A stretch of 64,000 bases of DNA from Beijerinckiaceae bacterium. GTDB taxonomy: Bacteria; Pseudomonadota; Alphaproteobacteria; Rhizobiales; Beijerinckiaceae. The stretch spans positions 1-64,000 of the forward strand of contig CANGFE010000001.1 in NCBI GenBank assembly GCA_947453155.1. The letters run 5' to 3'. Numbering within the stretch: the first letter of the stretch is position 1; every line of letters starts with the position of its first letter. The position numbers and the translations under genes are program-made. A model generated the notes under the pieces. That model was not told the DNA's origin. It was given only the letters and a program-made list of their open reading frames with translations, and ran no database searches. Positions 13,460 to 26,490 of the stretch are shown in pieces.

Positions 13460-14302
13460 ATGCAGGCCAAGGCGGATGTCACCATCGGCACAGGTGCGGG
13501 CGCGGTTACATTTGGCAACCGCCGTCCGCTCGCCCTTATGGCGGGTCCTTGCGCGCTGGAAAGCCGCGAGCATGCGCTGACCATGGCGGCGGCGCTGAAA
13601 GAGATCACCCAAAAGCTCGGCATTGGCCTCGTCTATAAAAGCTCTTTCGACAAAGCCAATCGCACCTCGCTTGAGGGTCGTCGCGGTTTGGGTCTGAAGC
13701 AGGCGCTGCCCGTGTTTGCCGAAATCAAAGAAAAGTTTGGTCTGCCCATCGTCACTGACGTGCATGAAAATGATCAATGCGCGATTGCCGCAGAAGTCGT
13801 CGATGTTCTTCAGATTCCGGCCTTCCTTTGCCGTCAGACAGATTTGCTCTTGGCAGCAGCGGCCACAGGCAAGCCCGTCAACGTCAAGAAGGGCCAGTTT
13901 CTGGCCCCTTGGGATATGAAGAATGTCGTTGCCAAGGTGACGGGCGCGGGCAATCCGAATGTGCTGGTGACAGAACGTGGCGCGAGCTTTGGCTACAACA
14001 CACTTGTCTCGGACATGCGCTCGCTGCCGATCATGGCGGAACAAACCGGCGCGCCGGTGATTTTTGATGCGACCCATTCGGTGCAGCAACCGGGCGGGCA
14101 GGGCACATCATCGGGTGGTCAGCGCGAATTCGTGCCCGTTCTGGCGCGTGCTGCTGTGGCGGTTGGTGTCGCGGGTGTCTTTATCGAGTCGCATGACAAT
14201 CCGGCGCAGGCTTTTTCGGATGGCCCCAATCAGGTGCCGCTGAAAGAGATGGAAGCTCTGTTGCGCCAGCTCATGGCCTTCGACGCCATCGCCAAGGCCT
14301 GA
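13460..14302 (+). CDS. kdsA: 3-deoxy-8-phosphooctulonate synthase
   Basis: [38 protein letters not shown]. Confidence 0.97.
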   Translation: MQAKADVTIGTGAGAVTFGNRRPLALMAGPCALESREHALTMAAALKEITQKLGIGLVYKSSFDKANRTSLEGRRGLGLKQALPVFAEIKEKFGLPIVTDVHENDQCAIAAEVVDVLQIPAFLCRQTDLLLAAAATGKPVNVKKGQFLAPWDMKNVVAKVTGAGNPNVLVTERGASFGYNTLVSDMRSLPIMAEQTGAPVIFDATHSVQQPGGQGTSSGGQREFVPVLARAAVAVGVAGVFIESHDNPAQAFSDGPNQVPLKEMEALLRQLMAFDAIAKA

Positions 14303-14339
14303 CACACAAGTGTCACATGCGCCTGCTGAAAGCACGGCC

Positions 14340-15167
14340 ATGAATGAGACGCCTTTTTCCTATGTCGATTCCAACACCCCGCTGATGAGGCGAGTGCTGA
14401 TCCGCGCGCTCGAAGAAATCACAGGCGCGAGGGCGGTTGAAAAGCTCTATCTCGAAAACCGCGCACGGATGCAGCCGGGCGAAAACTGGTTTCGCGCTTG
14501 TCTTGATACTTTGCGCGTATCGATTGAATTTGATCAGCAGCAATTGGCGAAAGTTCCACGCCAAGGCCCGTTGATTTTTGTCTCCAATCATCCCTTTGGG
14601 GTCCTGGATGGGATCGCAATGAGCTGGATCGCCAGTCTTGTGCGCGAGGATTTTCTGGTGCTCACCAATGCGGTGCTTTTGCGTGCACCGGAAGTTGCGC
14701 CCTATGTTTTGCCGGTTGATTTTGATCCGACCCCGCAAGCCACCAAAACCAATGTCGAGAGCCGTGCTAAAGCACGTCAACATCTGGCGCGTGGTGGTTG
14801 CGTTGTGATTTTTCCGGCAGGTGCCGTCTCGACGTCGCCGGATTTTTTCGGACGAAAGCCAGCGGTGGATTCACGTTGGCAGCCGATTGCCGCGTCGCTG
14901 GCTGAAAAGGTCAATGCGACCATCGTGCCCGTACATTTCATCGGGCAGAATTCGCGGCTCTTCCAAATGATGAGCCATATTCATCCGATGTTGCGTCTAG
15001 CGCTTTTCTTCCATGAGTTGCGTCGACACGTTGGCAAGCACGTTGAAGTGCGGATCGGTGAGCCTGTCGCTTACGAAGAATTACCTAAGTTCGAGAGCCG
15101 GCAGGCTTTGTCAGATCACTTGCAATCTCTCAGCTCGTCATTGCGAGCGGAGCGAAGCAATCCATAG
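14340..15167 (+). CDS. Lysophospholipid acyltransferase family protein
   Basis: Acyltransferase block NHPFGVLDGI and FPAGAVS; the last ~11 codons and the stop lie inside a palindromic repeat. Confidence 0.8.
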   Translation: MNETPFSYVDSNTPLMRRVLIRALEEITGARAVEKLYLENRARMQPGENWFRACLDTLRVSIEFDQQQLAKVPRQGPLIFVSNHPFGVLDGIAMSWIASLVREDFLVLTNAVLLRAPEVAPYVLPVDFDPTPQATKTNVESRAKARQHLARGGCVVIFPAGAVSTSPDFFGRKPAVDSRWQPIAASLAEKVNATIVPVHFIGQNSRLFQMMSHIHPMLRLALFFHELRRHVGKHVEVRIGEPVAYEELPKFESRQALSDHLQSLSSSLRAERSNP

Positions 15168-15229
15168 CACCAATCTATGAGCGTTAGCGCACTGGATTGC
15201 CGCGTCGCCTTCGGCTCCTCGCAATGACG
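15136..15229. repeat. Dispersed intergenic palindromic repeat element
   Basis: cgtcattgcgagcggagcgaagcaatcc ... ggattgccgcgtcgccttcggctcctcgcaatgacg; terminal arms cgtcattgcgag/ctcgcaatgacg and inner caatcc/ggattg are inverted. Confidence 0.85.
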
Positions 15230-15240
15230 GGGCTGCTGTT

Positions 15241-17161
<1,921 letters not shown>

Positions 17162-17166
17162 TCAGA

Positions 17167-17190
17167 GGGGCGGTCTTCGGGCCGCCCTTT
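17167..17190 (+). terminator. Hairpin terminator after eno
   Basis: ggggcgg-tcttcg-ggccgcccttt. Confidence 0.6.
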
Positions 17191-17207
17191 GTCTTTCGGA
17201 GCTTTTT

Positions 17208-18224
17208 GTGTCCTCACCGCTCACCATCGGTCCTGTTCAACTTGCTGGACGCGCGATCCTCGCGCCTATGTCCGGCGTGACCGATATTGGCATGCGCCGC
17301 ATTGCGCATCGTTATGGCGCGTCGCTTGTTGTGTCTGAGATGGTTGCCTCGGATGAATATGTGAAGGGCGACGAGGAAAACCGTATCCGCGCCGAAGGGC
17401 AGGGCGTCACACCCCATGTTGTGCAAATTGCCGGATGCAATCCCCATTGGATGGGTGAAGCCGCGCGACTTGCCGAGCAATCAGGTGCCGACCTTGTCGA
17501 TATCAACATGGGCTGCCCGGCCAAACGCGTGACGGGTGGCTATGCGGGATCAGCTTTGATGCGCGATCTCGACCACGCACTCTCCTTGGTGCGCGCGACG
17601 GTTGCGGCGGTAAAAATACCTGTGACGCTGAAAATGCGTCTAGGTTGGGATGATGCGACGAAAAATGCACCAGAACTCGCACGCCGAGCGCAGGCTGAAG
17701 GCGTGCAGCTTGTGACTGTGCATGGGCGCACGCGCCAGCAATTTTATAAGGGGTGCGCCGATTGGTCCGCCATTCGTGCTGTGCGTGAGGCCATTACCAT
17801 TCCGCTGATCGCCAATGGCGATTGCGAAACTCTGGATGATGCGCGCGCCATGCTTGCGGCGTCTGGTGCTGATGGCGTCATGATCGGCCGTGCAGCGCTC
17901 GGTCGGCCTTGGTTGATCGGTGAGATCGCGCATGGGCTCGATTCATCTGCTGTGGCAGTACCAAGCTTGCAGGGGCGGGGTGAAGCCGCCCGCGAGCATT
18001 TGGAGACTTTGGTGGAGCTGATGGGCGAGCACTCTGGCCTGCGCCATGCGCGCAAGCATCTGGCGGCCTATGTGGATCATGTCGGCGGGCAGCATCCAGC
18101 TCGCGCCTCAGATCGTATACGTCTCGTAACCACCGAGAATGTCAGCGATGCAAAAGGCCTTCTTGCCTCTTTCTTCAACGCAGCGGAGGATGGGGCTGGC
18201 CTCGTCGCGCGTCCGGCTGCGTGA
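17208..18224 (+). CDS. dusB: tRNA-dihydrouridine synthase (DusB/NifR3), GTG start
   Basis: [47 protein letters not shown]; directly upstream of ntrB. Confidence 0.92.
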   Translation: MSSPLTIGPVQLAGRAILAPMSGVTDIGMRRIAHRYGASLVVSEMVASDEYVKGDEENRIRAEGQGVTPHVVQIAGCNPHWMGEAARLAEQSGADLVDINMGCPAKRVTGGYAGSALMRDLDHALSLVRATVAAVKIPVTLKMRLGWDDATKNAPELARRAQAEGVQLVTVHGRTRQQFYKGCADWSAIRAVREAITIPLIANGDCETLDDARAMLAASGADGVMIGRAALGRPWLIGEIAHGLDSSAVAVPSLQGRGEAAREHLETLVELMGEHSGLRHARKHLAAYVDHVGGQHPARASDRIRLVTTENVSDAKGLLASFFNAAEDGAGLVARPAA

Positions 18225-18228
18225 GATC

Positions 18229-19371
18229 ATGGATGCTCAAGCCCCCACAATGACCCTAGCTGATAGCTCCGGCTTTGCCCCCACATCGCAGCTTCTGTTC
18301 AACGCTCTGCCGCATCCCGTGCTGGCGGTTTCTGGCGCGGGGGTGATTTGCGACGCCAATGTGGCCGCAGAAACCTTCTTCCAGCTGAGTCGGACCATGC
18401 TCATGCGGCTCAAGCTTGAGGATATTCTACCTTTCGGCTCGCCCCTTCTGTCGGCGGTCGAACATGCTCTGGAGCGCGGGTCGGTCGTCAATGAATATCG
18501 TGTCGATATCGGGACGCCCCGGATCGGCACGGAGCGGGTGGTCGATATCAATGTGGCTCCGGTCTCAGCGGGTGCTGAAGGCGTAGTCATTATGCTTCAA
18601 GAACGTACAATTGCCGATAAAATGGACAGGCAGCTGACGCATCGTGGGGCAGCCCGTTCGGTCACGGCTCTGGCAGCCATGCTCGCCCATGAGATTAAAA
18701 ACCCACTGTCGGGCATCCGCGGGGCCGCCCAGCTTTTGGAGCCGGGGATCACCGAGGACGACCGTTCGCTGACCCGCTTGATCTGTGACGAGACGGACCG
18801 GATTGTGAAGCTTGTCGACCGGATGGAGATCTTCTCCGACGAGCGGCCCATCGAGCGTGAGAGCGTCAATATTCACGCCGTGCTCGATCATGTGAAACGC
18901 GTCGCTCAAGCCGGTTTTGCGCGCCATATCCGCGTGGCAGAGCGGTATGACCCATCTTTGCCGCCGGTTTTTGGCAATCGCGACCAGCTGGTGCAGGTGC
19001 TCCTCAACCTTGTCAAAAATGCCGCCGAGGCTTTGGGCGAGGATGCCATTGACGGGGAAATCGAATTGACGACGGCCTTTCGTCCTGGCGTGCGTCTGCG
19101 CACGCCAGGCGCCACCTCTCCGGTGAGCCTGCCACTCGAAATCTGCGTTCACGACAATGGGCCCGGTGTGGCACCAGATATTGCCGCACATCTCTTCGAT
19201 CCCTTTGTAACCAACAAATCTTCCGGAACTGGCCTCGGTCTTGCACTCGTAGCTAAGATCATTGGTGATCACGGCGGCATCGTCGAATGTGAATCCTATC
19301 CGCGCAGAACCACCTTCCGGGTTCTGCTGCCCATGTTCCAACCGCGCGACGGTCGGGCAGGGGCGGAATAG
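18229..19371 (+). CDS. ntrB: Nitrogen regulation histidine kinase NtrB
   Basis: PAS, H-box ([20 protein letters not shown]) and HATPase; followed by ntrC. Confidence 0.95.
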   Translation: MDAQAPTMTLADSSGFAPTSQLLFNALPHPVLAVSGAGVICDANVAAETFFQLSRTMLMRLKLEDILPFGSPLLSAVEHALERGSVVNEYRVDIGTPRIGTERVVDINVAPVSAGAEGVVIMLQERTIADKMDRQLTHRGAARSVTALAAMLAHEIKNPLSGIRGAAQLLEPGITEDDRSLTRLICDETDRIVKLVDRMEIFSDERPIERESVNIHAVLDHVKRVAQAGFARHIRVAERYDPSLPPVFGNRDQLVQVLLNLVKNAAEALGEDAIDGEIELTTAFRPGVRLRTPGATSPVSLPLEICVHDNGPGVAPDIAAHLFDPFVTNKSSGTGLGLALVAKIIGDHGGIVECESYPRRTTFRVLLPMFQPRDGRAGAE

Positions 19372-19429
19372 GGGTTTGGCGAACTGTCGGGATGATGCCC
19401 CGCATCAGCGGGCTTGAGGAGAATTGGGA

Positions 19430-20917
19430 ATGGCGACCGGACATATCCTCGTTGCCGATGATGATGCGGCGATCCGCACCGTGCTCAGTCAGGCGCTCAC
19501 ACGCGCGGGCTATGAAGTGCGGGTGACGGGCACGGCTGGCACGCTCTGGCGTTGGGTGCAGGCCGGGGAAGGCGATCTTGTCATCACCGATGTCGTCATG
19601 CCCGACGAAAATGCTTTTGAAGTTTTGCCGCGCATCAAGGAATTGCGCCCCGATCTGCCGATCATCGTGATGAGCGCGCAAAATACTTTCATGACGGCCA
19701 TCAAGGCCTCTGAACGTGGCGCCTATGATTATCTTCCAAAACCCTTCGATCTGAAGGAACTTGTTGCCATTGTGCAGCGCGCGATGAGCGAGCCGCGTGC
19801 ACGCCCGAGCGCCCCAAAAGCGGAAGAATTGGAAGGCATGCCGCTGGTGGGACGCTCACCCGCGATGCAGGAAATTTATCGAACGCTGGCCCGTCTCATG
19901 CAGACCGATCTCACCGTGATGATCACAGGTGAATCCGGCACGGGTAAAGAGCTTGTTGCGCGGGCTCTGCATGATTACGGCAAGCGCCGCGAAGGTCCCT
20001 TTGTTGCGATCAACATGGCCGCCATTCCGCGCGATCTGATCGAAAGCGAATTGTTTGGCCATGAGAAGGGCGCGTTCACGGGCGCCAATGCGCGCTCGGC
20101 CGGTCGCTTTGAGCAGGCGGAAGGCGGCACGCTCTTCCTCGATGAAATCGGCGATATGCCGATGGAAGCGCAAACCCGTTTGCTGCGCGTCTTGCAGCAG
20201 GGTGAATATACGACGGTGGGTGGCCGCACCCATATCAAGACCAATGTGCGCATCGTGGCGGCGACCAACAAGGATTTGCGCATCCTCATTCAGCAGGGTC
20301 TCTTCCGCGAAGATTTGTTCTTCCGCTTGAATGTCGTGCCCCTGCGCTTGCCGCCGTTGCGCGAGCGCACCGAAGATATTCCAGATCTCGTTCGCCACTT
20401 CTTTAAGCTCGCGGCGGCTGAAGGCCTGCCTCAGAAGCATATGGAAGGCGCAGCTATGGAGCGCATGAAGCGCTATCGTTGGCCGGGCAATATTCGCGAA
20501 CTCGAAAATCTAATCCGTCGCCTCGCCGCGCTCTATCCGCAGGAATTGGTCTCCGATCAGCTGGTTGAGTTAGAGCTTGGACATGATGCGCCTCTGGCCA
20601 CGCGGGCGACCGCAGCTGCGCCTGGCGGCGCCTCGGCCGCGGCTCCCACAGCGGGTGCTGGGGAAGAGGATTCAACCCTGATGGCCTCGGTTGAGCACCA
20701 TCTGACGGCCCTGTTCCGCACCCACGGGGAACAATTGCCGCCGCCCGGTCTCTATCACCGCATCCTGCGTGAGATTGAAATCCCGCTCATTTCGGCGGCC
20801 CTCTCGGCCACGCGGGGCAACCAGATCAAGGCGGCTGAGCTGCTAGGCCTCAATCGCAATACTTTGCGCAAAAAGGTCCGAGACCTCGATATCCGCCTGA
20901 TGCGCTCACCGCGCTAG
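19430..20917 (+). CDS. ntrC: Nitrogen regulation response regulator NtrC
   Basis: Receiver, sigma54 AAA+ ([19 protein letters not shown]) and Fis-type HTH. Confidence 0.96.
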   Translation: MATGHILVADDDAAIRTVLSQALTRAGYEVRVTGTAGTLWRWVQAGEGDLVITDVVMPDENAFEVLPRIKELRPDLPIIVMSAQNTFMTAIKASERGAYDYLPKPFDLKELVAIVQRAMSEPRARPSAPKAEELEGMPLVGRSPAMQEIYRTLARLMQTDLTVMITGESGTGKELVARALHDYGKRREGPFVAINMAAIPRDLIESELFGHEKGAFTGANARSAGRFEQAEGGTLFLDEIGDMPMEAQTRLLRVLQQGEYTTVGGRTHIKTNVRIVAATNKDLRILIQQGLFREDLFFRLNVVPLRLPPLRERTEDIPDLVRHFFKLAAAEGLPQKHMEGAAMERMKRYRWPGNIRELENLIRRLAALYPQELVSDQLVELELGHDAPLATRATAAAPGGASAAAPTAGAGEEDSTLMASVEHHLTALFRTHGEQLPPPGLYHRILREIEIPLISAALSATRGNQIKAAELLGLNRNTLRKKVRDLDIRLMRSPR

Positions 20918-20941
20918 GGGCGGCCTAAAGGCGAGATTTAG

Positions 20942-20970
20942 AGGCGGGGAGCCCAGCCCCCGCCTTTTTT
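20942..20970 (+). terminator. Rho-independent terminator between ntrC and ntrY
   Basis: aggcgggg-agcccag-cccccgcctttttt. Confidence 0.85.
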
Positions 20971-21075
20971 CTTGCGCGTAGTCGCCCTATTTCCCCTTGC
21001 AGCGCCCGGAAATTGTCGCAATCTTGCAACAGTGTAGTATGATTGCCACGCATATTGACGAGCTGGGGAAGCTTA

Positions 21076-23322
21076 ATGGCGACAGCCGAAACCATGCTGG
21101 GGAAGAAGGCACCCTTTTATCAGGGTGAACGCCGCTTCTTGTCGCGTTTTGGTCCGGTGGTTGTGACGCTGGCTGTTGCGCTCGGCATTTTCACTGTTCT
21201 GGTCTTTGCCGATTACACACCGATTGTGCCGACCACCCAGGTTGTCCTGTCGCTGTTTCTCGCAAATGCCATCACCATCCTCATTCTGCTGGGCATTCTG
21301 GTTGCCGAAGTGTGGCGGCTTGTGCGCGCCTATCAGGCGGGCGCGGCTGGGGCAGGGCTGCATGTGCGCATCGTCGGCCTCTTCTCGGGGATTGCCGCGG
21401 CGCCCGCGATCATCATTGCTGTGGTTGGCTCAATCACGCTGGAGCGCAGTCTGAACCCCGCCTTCATGCAGGACGTGCGCGGCTTCGTGTTGAATACAGC
21501 AGAGGCGGCGCGGCTGTTTCGTGAAGCCCAATGCCGCTCGCTCTTGCAAGAGTCCCGGCTGATGTCGAGTGACCTCGATCGTATCAAGCCGATCTATGAC
21601 AATGAGCGCGAGAAATTCCGCGAGTTCTTCTCTGGGCGCTCAAAAATTTTGGGCTTTACGACGGCTATTTTGATCAAGGCAGATGGCACGGTTTTGGAAA
21701 AAGCTGACACGGGTCTCGCCGAACAGCGCTTTGTCCCCCCGGATGCGTCGGATTTTGATGATGCCAATCGCAACGAGCCATTGTGTCTCGTCTTGGACGA
21801 GGGCCGCACCTTCGTTGCGCTGCGTGATCTCACCAATATTGAAAATGCCTATCTCTATGTCGCGCGCCCCGTTGATCCTTTCGCGGTGAATTTTCCCGCG
21901 CAAGCGGCGAGCCTGATCGCGCTCTATGAGAGCTTTGACGCGCATCGCAACAATATCCAGCTCGCCTTTGCGACCATGTATGTCCTGCTCGCTTTGGTCA
22001 TGCTGCTGTCGGCGACTTGGCTTGGACTGTCGTTTGCCAATCGTCTGGTCAGTCCGATCCGCCGCCTCATTGCCGCGACCGACCAAGTGTCGACAGGCAA
22101 TCTCTATGTGCAAGTGCCGGTCAATCGATCAGAGGGCGATCTCGCGCATCTGGGTGAGACCTTTAACAAGATGACCTCTGAATTGCGCTTGCAGCAAAAT
22201 CGATTGATTGCAGCCAGCAATATGATCGATGAGCGCCGCCTGTTTACCGAAGCAGTGCTGTCCGGCGTGCCTGCTGCGGTGATCGGCATTGATGACAAGG
22301 GTCTGGTGACGGTTCTCAATCCGTCCGCGCTGAAATTATTTGACGCGTCAGAGCTCAACCCAGACGCGGTTTTGGGGAAATCGATCGAGCAAGTGATCCC
22401 GGAATTAACCGCGACTTTGACCGAGGCCCGCGAGAAGCGGCAACGTCTGCATCAAGCGCAAATCACCATATTGCGCAATGGTCGGGAGCGTATCTTCAAT
22501 GTGCGCATTTCGACGGAACCTTCTGCCCCAGTCGAGCAATTCTATGTTGTGACACTTGATGACATGACAGATCTCGTTTCTGCACAACGCACCTCGGCTT
22601 GGGCTGATGTGGCGCGACGCATTGCCCATGAGATCAAAAATCCTCTGACGCCCATTCAGCTCTCCGCGGAGCGCATCAAGCGCAAATATGGGAAAGTGAT
22701 CACGCAAGATCGTGAGATTTTCGACCAATGCACGGATACGATTGTTCGACAGGTCGATGACATTAAGCGCATGGTTGATGAATTCTCCTCTTTCGCACGC
22801 ACGCCCAAGCCGCGTTTGGAAGAAGAAGATGTCAATGTCACCGTGAAGCAAGTTCTCTTCTTGATGAAGGTCGGGCACCCCGAAATTACCTTTATCGAAG
22901 ATATTCCCGAAGAACCTTTGCGCGCTCAATTTGACCGTCGCCTGATAGCTCAGGCGCTCACCAATATTGTCAAAAATGCCACAGAAGGTTTGGCCGCGCG
23001 GGAGGGTGAAGACCGCGAGCCCGGCAAGATCAAAGTTTCTGTCCATCCCGAGGATGACAAGATTGTCGTGGAAGTCAGTGATAATGGAATTGGTTTCCCG
23101 ACCGAAAATCGCCAGCGCTTGCTTGAGCCCTATATGACGACGCGCGCTGAAGGCACGGGTCTTGGCCTCCCCATTGTCGCCAAGATTTTGGAAGACCACG
23201 GTGGCGGCATTGAACTGCTGGACGCCGAATGGGGCCAAGGTGCGCGTGTGAGACTTTATTTCCCGATTCAGAAAGAAGTGGCGGAATTTACATCTGCCAT
23301 TCTTCCATCAGAAAAGGCGTAA
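21076..23322 (+). CDS. ntrY: Nitrogen regulation sensor kinase NtrY
   Basis: TM helices, [32 protein letters not shown], HATPase; start trimmed from 21043. Confidence 0.95.
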   Translation: MATAETMLGKKAPFYQGERRFLSRFGPVVVTLAVALGIFTVLVFADYTPIVPTTQVVLSLFLANAITILILLGILVAEVWRLVRAYQAGAAGAGLHVRIVGLFSGIAAAPAIIIAVVGSITLERSLNPAFMQDVRGFVLNTAEAARLFREAQCRSLLQESRLMSSDLDRIKPIYDNEREKFREFFSGRSKILGFTTAILIKADGTVLEKADTGLAEQRFVPPDASDFDDANRNEPLCLVLDEGRTFVALRDLTNIENAYLYVARPVDPFAVNFPAQAASLIALYESFDAHRNNIQLAFATMYVLLALVMLLSATWLGLSFANRLVSPIRRLIAATDQVSTGNLYVQVPVNRSEGDLAHLGETFNKMTSELRLQQNRLIAASNMIDERRLFTEAVLSGVPAAVIGIDDKGLVTVLNPSALKLFDASELNPDAVLGKSIEQVIPELTATLTEAREKRQRLHQAQITILRNGRERIFNVRISTEPSAPVEQFYVVTLDDMTDLVSAQRTSAWADVARRIAHEIKNPLTPIQLSAERIKRKYGKVITQDREIFDQCTDTIVRQVDDIKRMVDEFSSFARTPKPRLEEEDVNVTVKQVLFLMKVGHPEITFIEDIPEEPLRAQFDRRLIAQALTNIVKNATEGLAAREGEDREPGKIKVSVHPEDDKIVVEVSDNGIGFPTENRQRLLEPYMTTRAEGTGLGLPIVAKILEDHGGGIELLDAEWGQGARVRLYFPIQKEVAEFTSAILPSEKA

Positions 23323-23325
23323 AGC

Positions 23326-24693
23326 ATGTTGAGTGACATTCTCATCGTCGATGATGAAGCCGATATTCGCGAAGGCGTGTCGGGCATTCTGTCAGACGAG
23401 GGCCATTCGACCCGCACTGCGCGCAATTCGGATGAGGCTTTGGCTGCGATTGAATCGCGCCGTCCTCATCTGGTGTTTCTCGATATTTGGTTGCAGGGCT
23501 CGCGTCTGGATGGCTTGCAGATTTTGCAAGTGATCAAAGAGCAGCATCCAACTTTGCCGGTCGTCATGATTTCGGGGCACGGCAATATCGAAACTGCCGT
23601 CTCAGCCATTAAGCTTGGCGCCTATGATTTTATCGAAAAACCTTTCAAGGCGGATCGCTTGGTGCTGGTGGCCGACCGCGCGCTCGAAGCCTCGCGTCTC
23701 AAGCGCGAATTGACAGATTTGAAAGTGCGGGCAGGGGCAGGCAATCGCATCATCGGCAAATCAACTGCCATCAACCAATTGCGTGGCGTGATTGAACGCG
23801 TGGCACCGGCAAATTCGCGTATTCTTATTGCTGGCGCGCCGGGTGTCGGCAAGGAATTGGTGGCGCGCTCAATCCATGAATCATCCACTCGCGCGGCGGG
23901 CCCCTTTGTCGTTTTGAATGCGGCAACCATCACGCCAGAGAATATGGAAATTGAACTCTTCGGCACCGAAGGTGGTGAGGGTCGCTTACGAAAAGTGGGT
24001 GCGCTCGAAGAAGCGCATGGCGGGACGCTTTATCTCGATGAAGTTGCCGACATGCCGAAGGAAACGCAGAGCAAGATTTTGCGTGTGCTGGTGGATCAGA
24101 ACTTTCAGCGTGCGGGTGGTGCAACCCGCGTCCATGTCGATGTGCGCATTATCTCCTCGACAGCGCGGGACTTGCAGGGCGCCATAGCGGCGGGATCGTT
24201 CCGGGAAGACCTGTTTCATCGCCTGTCAGTTGTGCCAATCCGCGTTCCCTCGCTTGCAGAACGCCGCGAAGACATCACCGAACTCGTCGGTTATTTCATG
24301 GAACAGCTGTCGCAAACGACCGGCATGCCGCAGCGCATCATCGGAGATGATGCCATGGCCGTTCTGCAATCCCATGATTGGCCGGGCAATATCCGTCAGC
24401 TGCGCAATAATATTGAGCGGCTGATGATCCTCAGCGCGGGGGACCCGGAAGCGGTCATCACTTCTGATATGTTGCCCTCTGAGATTGGGACTATGGTGCC
24501 CAATACCCCAAATGGGTCGGGCGGGGAAAAGCTCATGAGCCTCCCCCTGCGCGAGGCCCGCGAGGTCTTTGAACGGGAGTATCTCGTTGCCCAGATTAGC
24601 CGTTTCGGGGGCAATATCTCCCGGACGGCAGAGTTTATCGGGATGGAGCGCTCGGCCCTTCACCGGAAGTTGAAGTCACTATCGATCGATTAA
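23326..24693 (+). CDS. ntrX: Nitrogen regulation response regulator NtrX
   Basis: Receiver (ILIVDDEADIREGVSGILSDEGH), AAA+ and Fis HTH; adjacent to ntrY. Confidence 0.95.
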   Translation: MLSDILIVDDEADIREGVSGILSDEGHSTRTARNSDEALAAIESRRPHLVFLDIWLQGSRLDGLQILQVIKEQHPTLPVVMISGHGNIETAVSAIKLGAYDFIEKPFKADRLVLVADRALEASRLKRELTDLKVRAGAGNRIIGKSTAINQLRGVIERVAPANSRILIAGAPGVGKELVARSIHESSTRAAGPFVVLNAATITPENMEIELFGTEGGEGRLRKVGALEEAHGGTLYLDEVADMPKETQSKILRVLVDQNFQRAGGATRVHVDVRIISSTARDLQGAIAAGSFREDLFHRLSVVPIRVPSLAERREDITELVGYFMEQLSQTTGMPQRIIGDDAMAVLQSHDWPGNIRQLRNNIERLMILSAGDPEAVITSDMLPSEIGTMVPNTPNGSGGEKLMSLPLREAREVFEREYLVAQISRFGGNISRTAEFIGMERSALHRKLKSLSID

Positions 24694-24822
24694 AGGGGCA
24701 CACCTTAGCCGAAAGCCTTAGTTCTGAGATGAACTTTACCTTGCGGGGCGCAAGTACCTTCCGCTAGATTCAAGTTTCCTGAACCCGGCGATAGCTCGGG
24801 ATGGACTGAAAGAGAAAAAAAG

Positions 24823-25071
24823 ATGGCTGCTGAACGCACCCAAAATTTGCAGGACACGTTCCTGAACTTCGTACGCAAGAACAAAGTCCCGCTCACGATC
24901 TTTCTCGTGAACGGAGTGAAGCTTCAAGGCGTTGTGACTTGGTTCGATAATTTTTGCGTCCTTCTGCGTCGCGATGGGCATTCACAGCTCGTCTATAAGC
25001 ACGCAATCTCGACGATCATGCCTGGACATCCGATCCAAATGTTCGAGGCTGATGATAGCGTCGAGAAGTAA
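24823..25071 (+). CDS. hfq: RNA chaperone Hfq
   Basis: [58 protein letters not shown]. Confidence 0.98.
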   Translation: MAAERTQNLQDTFLNFVRKNKVPLTIFLVNGVKLQGVVTWFDNFCVLLRRDGHSQLVYKHAISTIMPGHPIQMFEADDSVEK

Positions 25072-25104
25072 TGCTGGCGGGGGCGCACCTGCGAGGTTGC
25101 CCCT

Positions 25105-26490
25105 GTGAGCCCATTGGAAATCGGCAAACCGATTATTGAGCCTGAAAAGGCGCTTGCTCAAGCCACACGTGCGTTGATCGTCGGACCTTATCTGACGGAT
25201 CGCGCGGCGTTGAAGCTCGAGCGTGCGTCGACGCGCGGCCCTGACGCCCGCCTCGAAGAGGCTGCGGGTCTTGCGCTTGCCATTGATCTCGACGTGATCG
25301 GGCATGAGCTGGCCATGCTGAGCCAGATCCGGCCCGCGACTTTTCTCGGCAAGGGAAAGGTTGATGAGATTGCTGAACAGGTGAAGCACGACGAGATCGG
25401 TCTCGTCATGATGGATTGCGCGCTCTCACCTGTGCAGCAGCGTAATCTGGAAAAAGCATTCGGCGCCAAAGTGATTGATCGCACCGGATTGATCTTGGAA
25501 ATTTTCGGGCGTCGCGCGCGCACGCGCGAAGGCGCCTTGCAAGTCGAACTGGCGCATTTGAACTATCAGAAATCGCGTCTTGTGCGGTCTTGGACCCATT
25601 TGGAACGTCAGCGCGGCGGCTTTGGCTTTTTGGGTGGTCCTGGTGAGACGCAAATCGAAACAGATCGCCGGCTTATTCAAGAGCGCATGACGCGCATTGA
25701 GCGTGATCTCGAGGCGGTCAAGAAAACACGCGGTCTGCATCGTAAGAGCCGGCAAGATGTGCCTTTCCCGGTTGTCGCTCTCGTTGGCTATACAAATGCG
25801 GGTAAGTCCACCTTGTTCAATCGCCTGACGCGCGCAGAAGTGCTCGCCGAAGACATGCTTTTTGCAACACTTGATCCCACATTACGCGGGCTGCGCTTGC
25901 CGCATGGTGCGCGGATTATGTTGTCGGATACAGTCGGCTTCATTTCCGATTTGCCGACCATGCTGGTGTCAGCTTTCCGCGCGACGCTCGAAGAAGTGAT
26001 TTCAGCCGATGTCATTTTGCATGTGCGTGACATTTCGCATGAGGATACGCAGGCTCAATCATCGGATGTGGAAGCCATCCTTGCTGATCTCGGCATCAAG
26101 CCGGAAGATCACGACCGCATTATCGAAGTTTGGAACAAACTGGATCTGCTCGATGAGCATGCGCGCGAGGCTGTTCTGGATGCGGCCGACAAGCGCCGTG
26201 CGGAAGAGCGTCCTTATGTTGTCTCAGCTCTGACAGGGCAGGGTACAGACCTGCTTTTGGCGGGCATTGAAGACAAGCTCGCGCGTGGCCGCGCCCGTTT
26301 CTTCGTGACGGTTGGCCCGACTGACGGGCCGGGCCTGCATTGGCTTTATGAGAATGGCGAAGTCTTGAAACGAGTCGCGTGTGAAGATGGCTCGCTTGCA
26401 ATCACCATCCGTCTGGCGCCTGAAAAAATTGAACGCTTCACTCAGCGCTTTCCTAATGTCGAGCGGGAAGAAGACGAGCGCCTGTTTTAA
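25105..26490 (+). CDS. hflX: GTPase HflX (GTG start)
   Basis: GFLGGPGETQIETDRR, GYTNAGKSTLFNRLT, DTVGFISDLP. Confidence 0.95.
   Translation: MSPLEIGKPIIEPEKALAQATRALIVGPYLTDRAALKLERASTRGPDARLEEAAGLALAIDLDVIGHELAMLSQIRPATFLGKGKVDEIAEQVKHDEIGLVMMDCALSPVQQRNLEKAFGAKVIDRTGLILEIFGRRARTREGALQVELAHLNYQKSRLVRSWTHLERQRGGFGFLGGPGETQIETDRRLIQERMTRIERDLEAVKKTRGLHRKSRQDVPFPVVALVGYTNAGKSTLFNRLTRAEVLAEDMLFATLDPTLRGLRLPHGARIMLSDTVGFISDLPTMLVSAFRATLEEVISADVILHVRDISHEDTQAQSSDVEAILADLGIKPEDHDRIIEVWNKLDLLDEHAREAVLDAADKRRAEERPYVVSALTGQGTDLLLAGIEDKLARGRARFFVTVGPTDGPGLHWLYENGEVLKRVACEDGSLAITIRLAPEKIERFTQRFPNVEREEDERLF

Noticed and set aside
13112-14089. 325-aa minus-strand ORF opposite the VOC gene and kdsA
   Set aside because: Antisense to well-supported genes; composition typical of shadow ORFs.
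23326-24693. NtrX lacks the GAFTGA loop (GTEGGEGRLRKVGA instead)
   Set aside because: Real, but already known for alphaproteobacterial NtrX, so not novel here; NtrC in the same cluster keeps GAFTGA.
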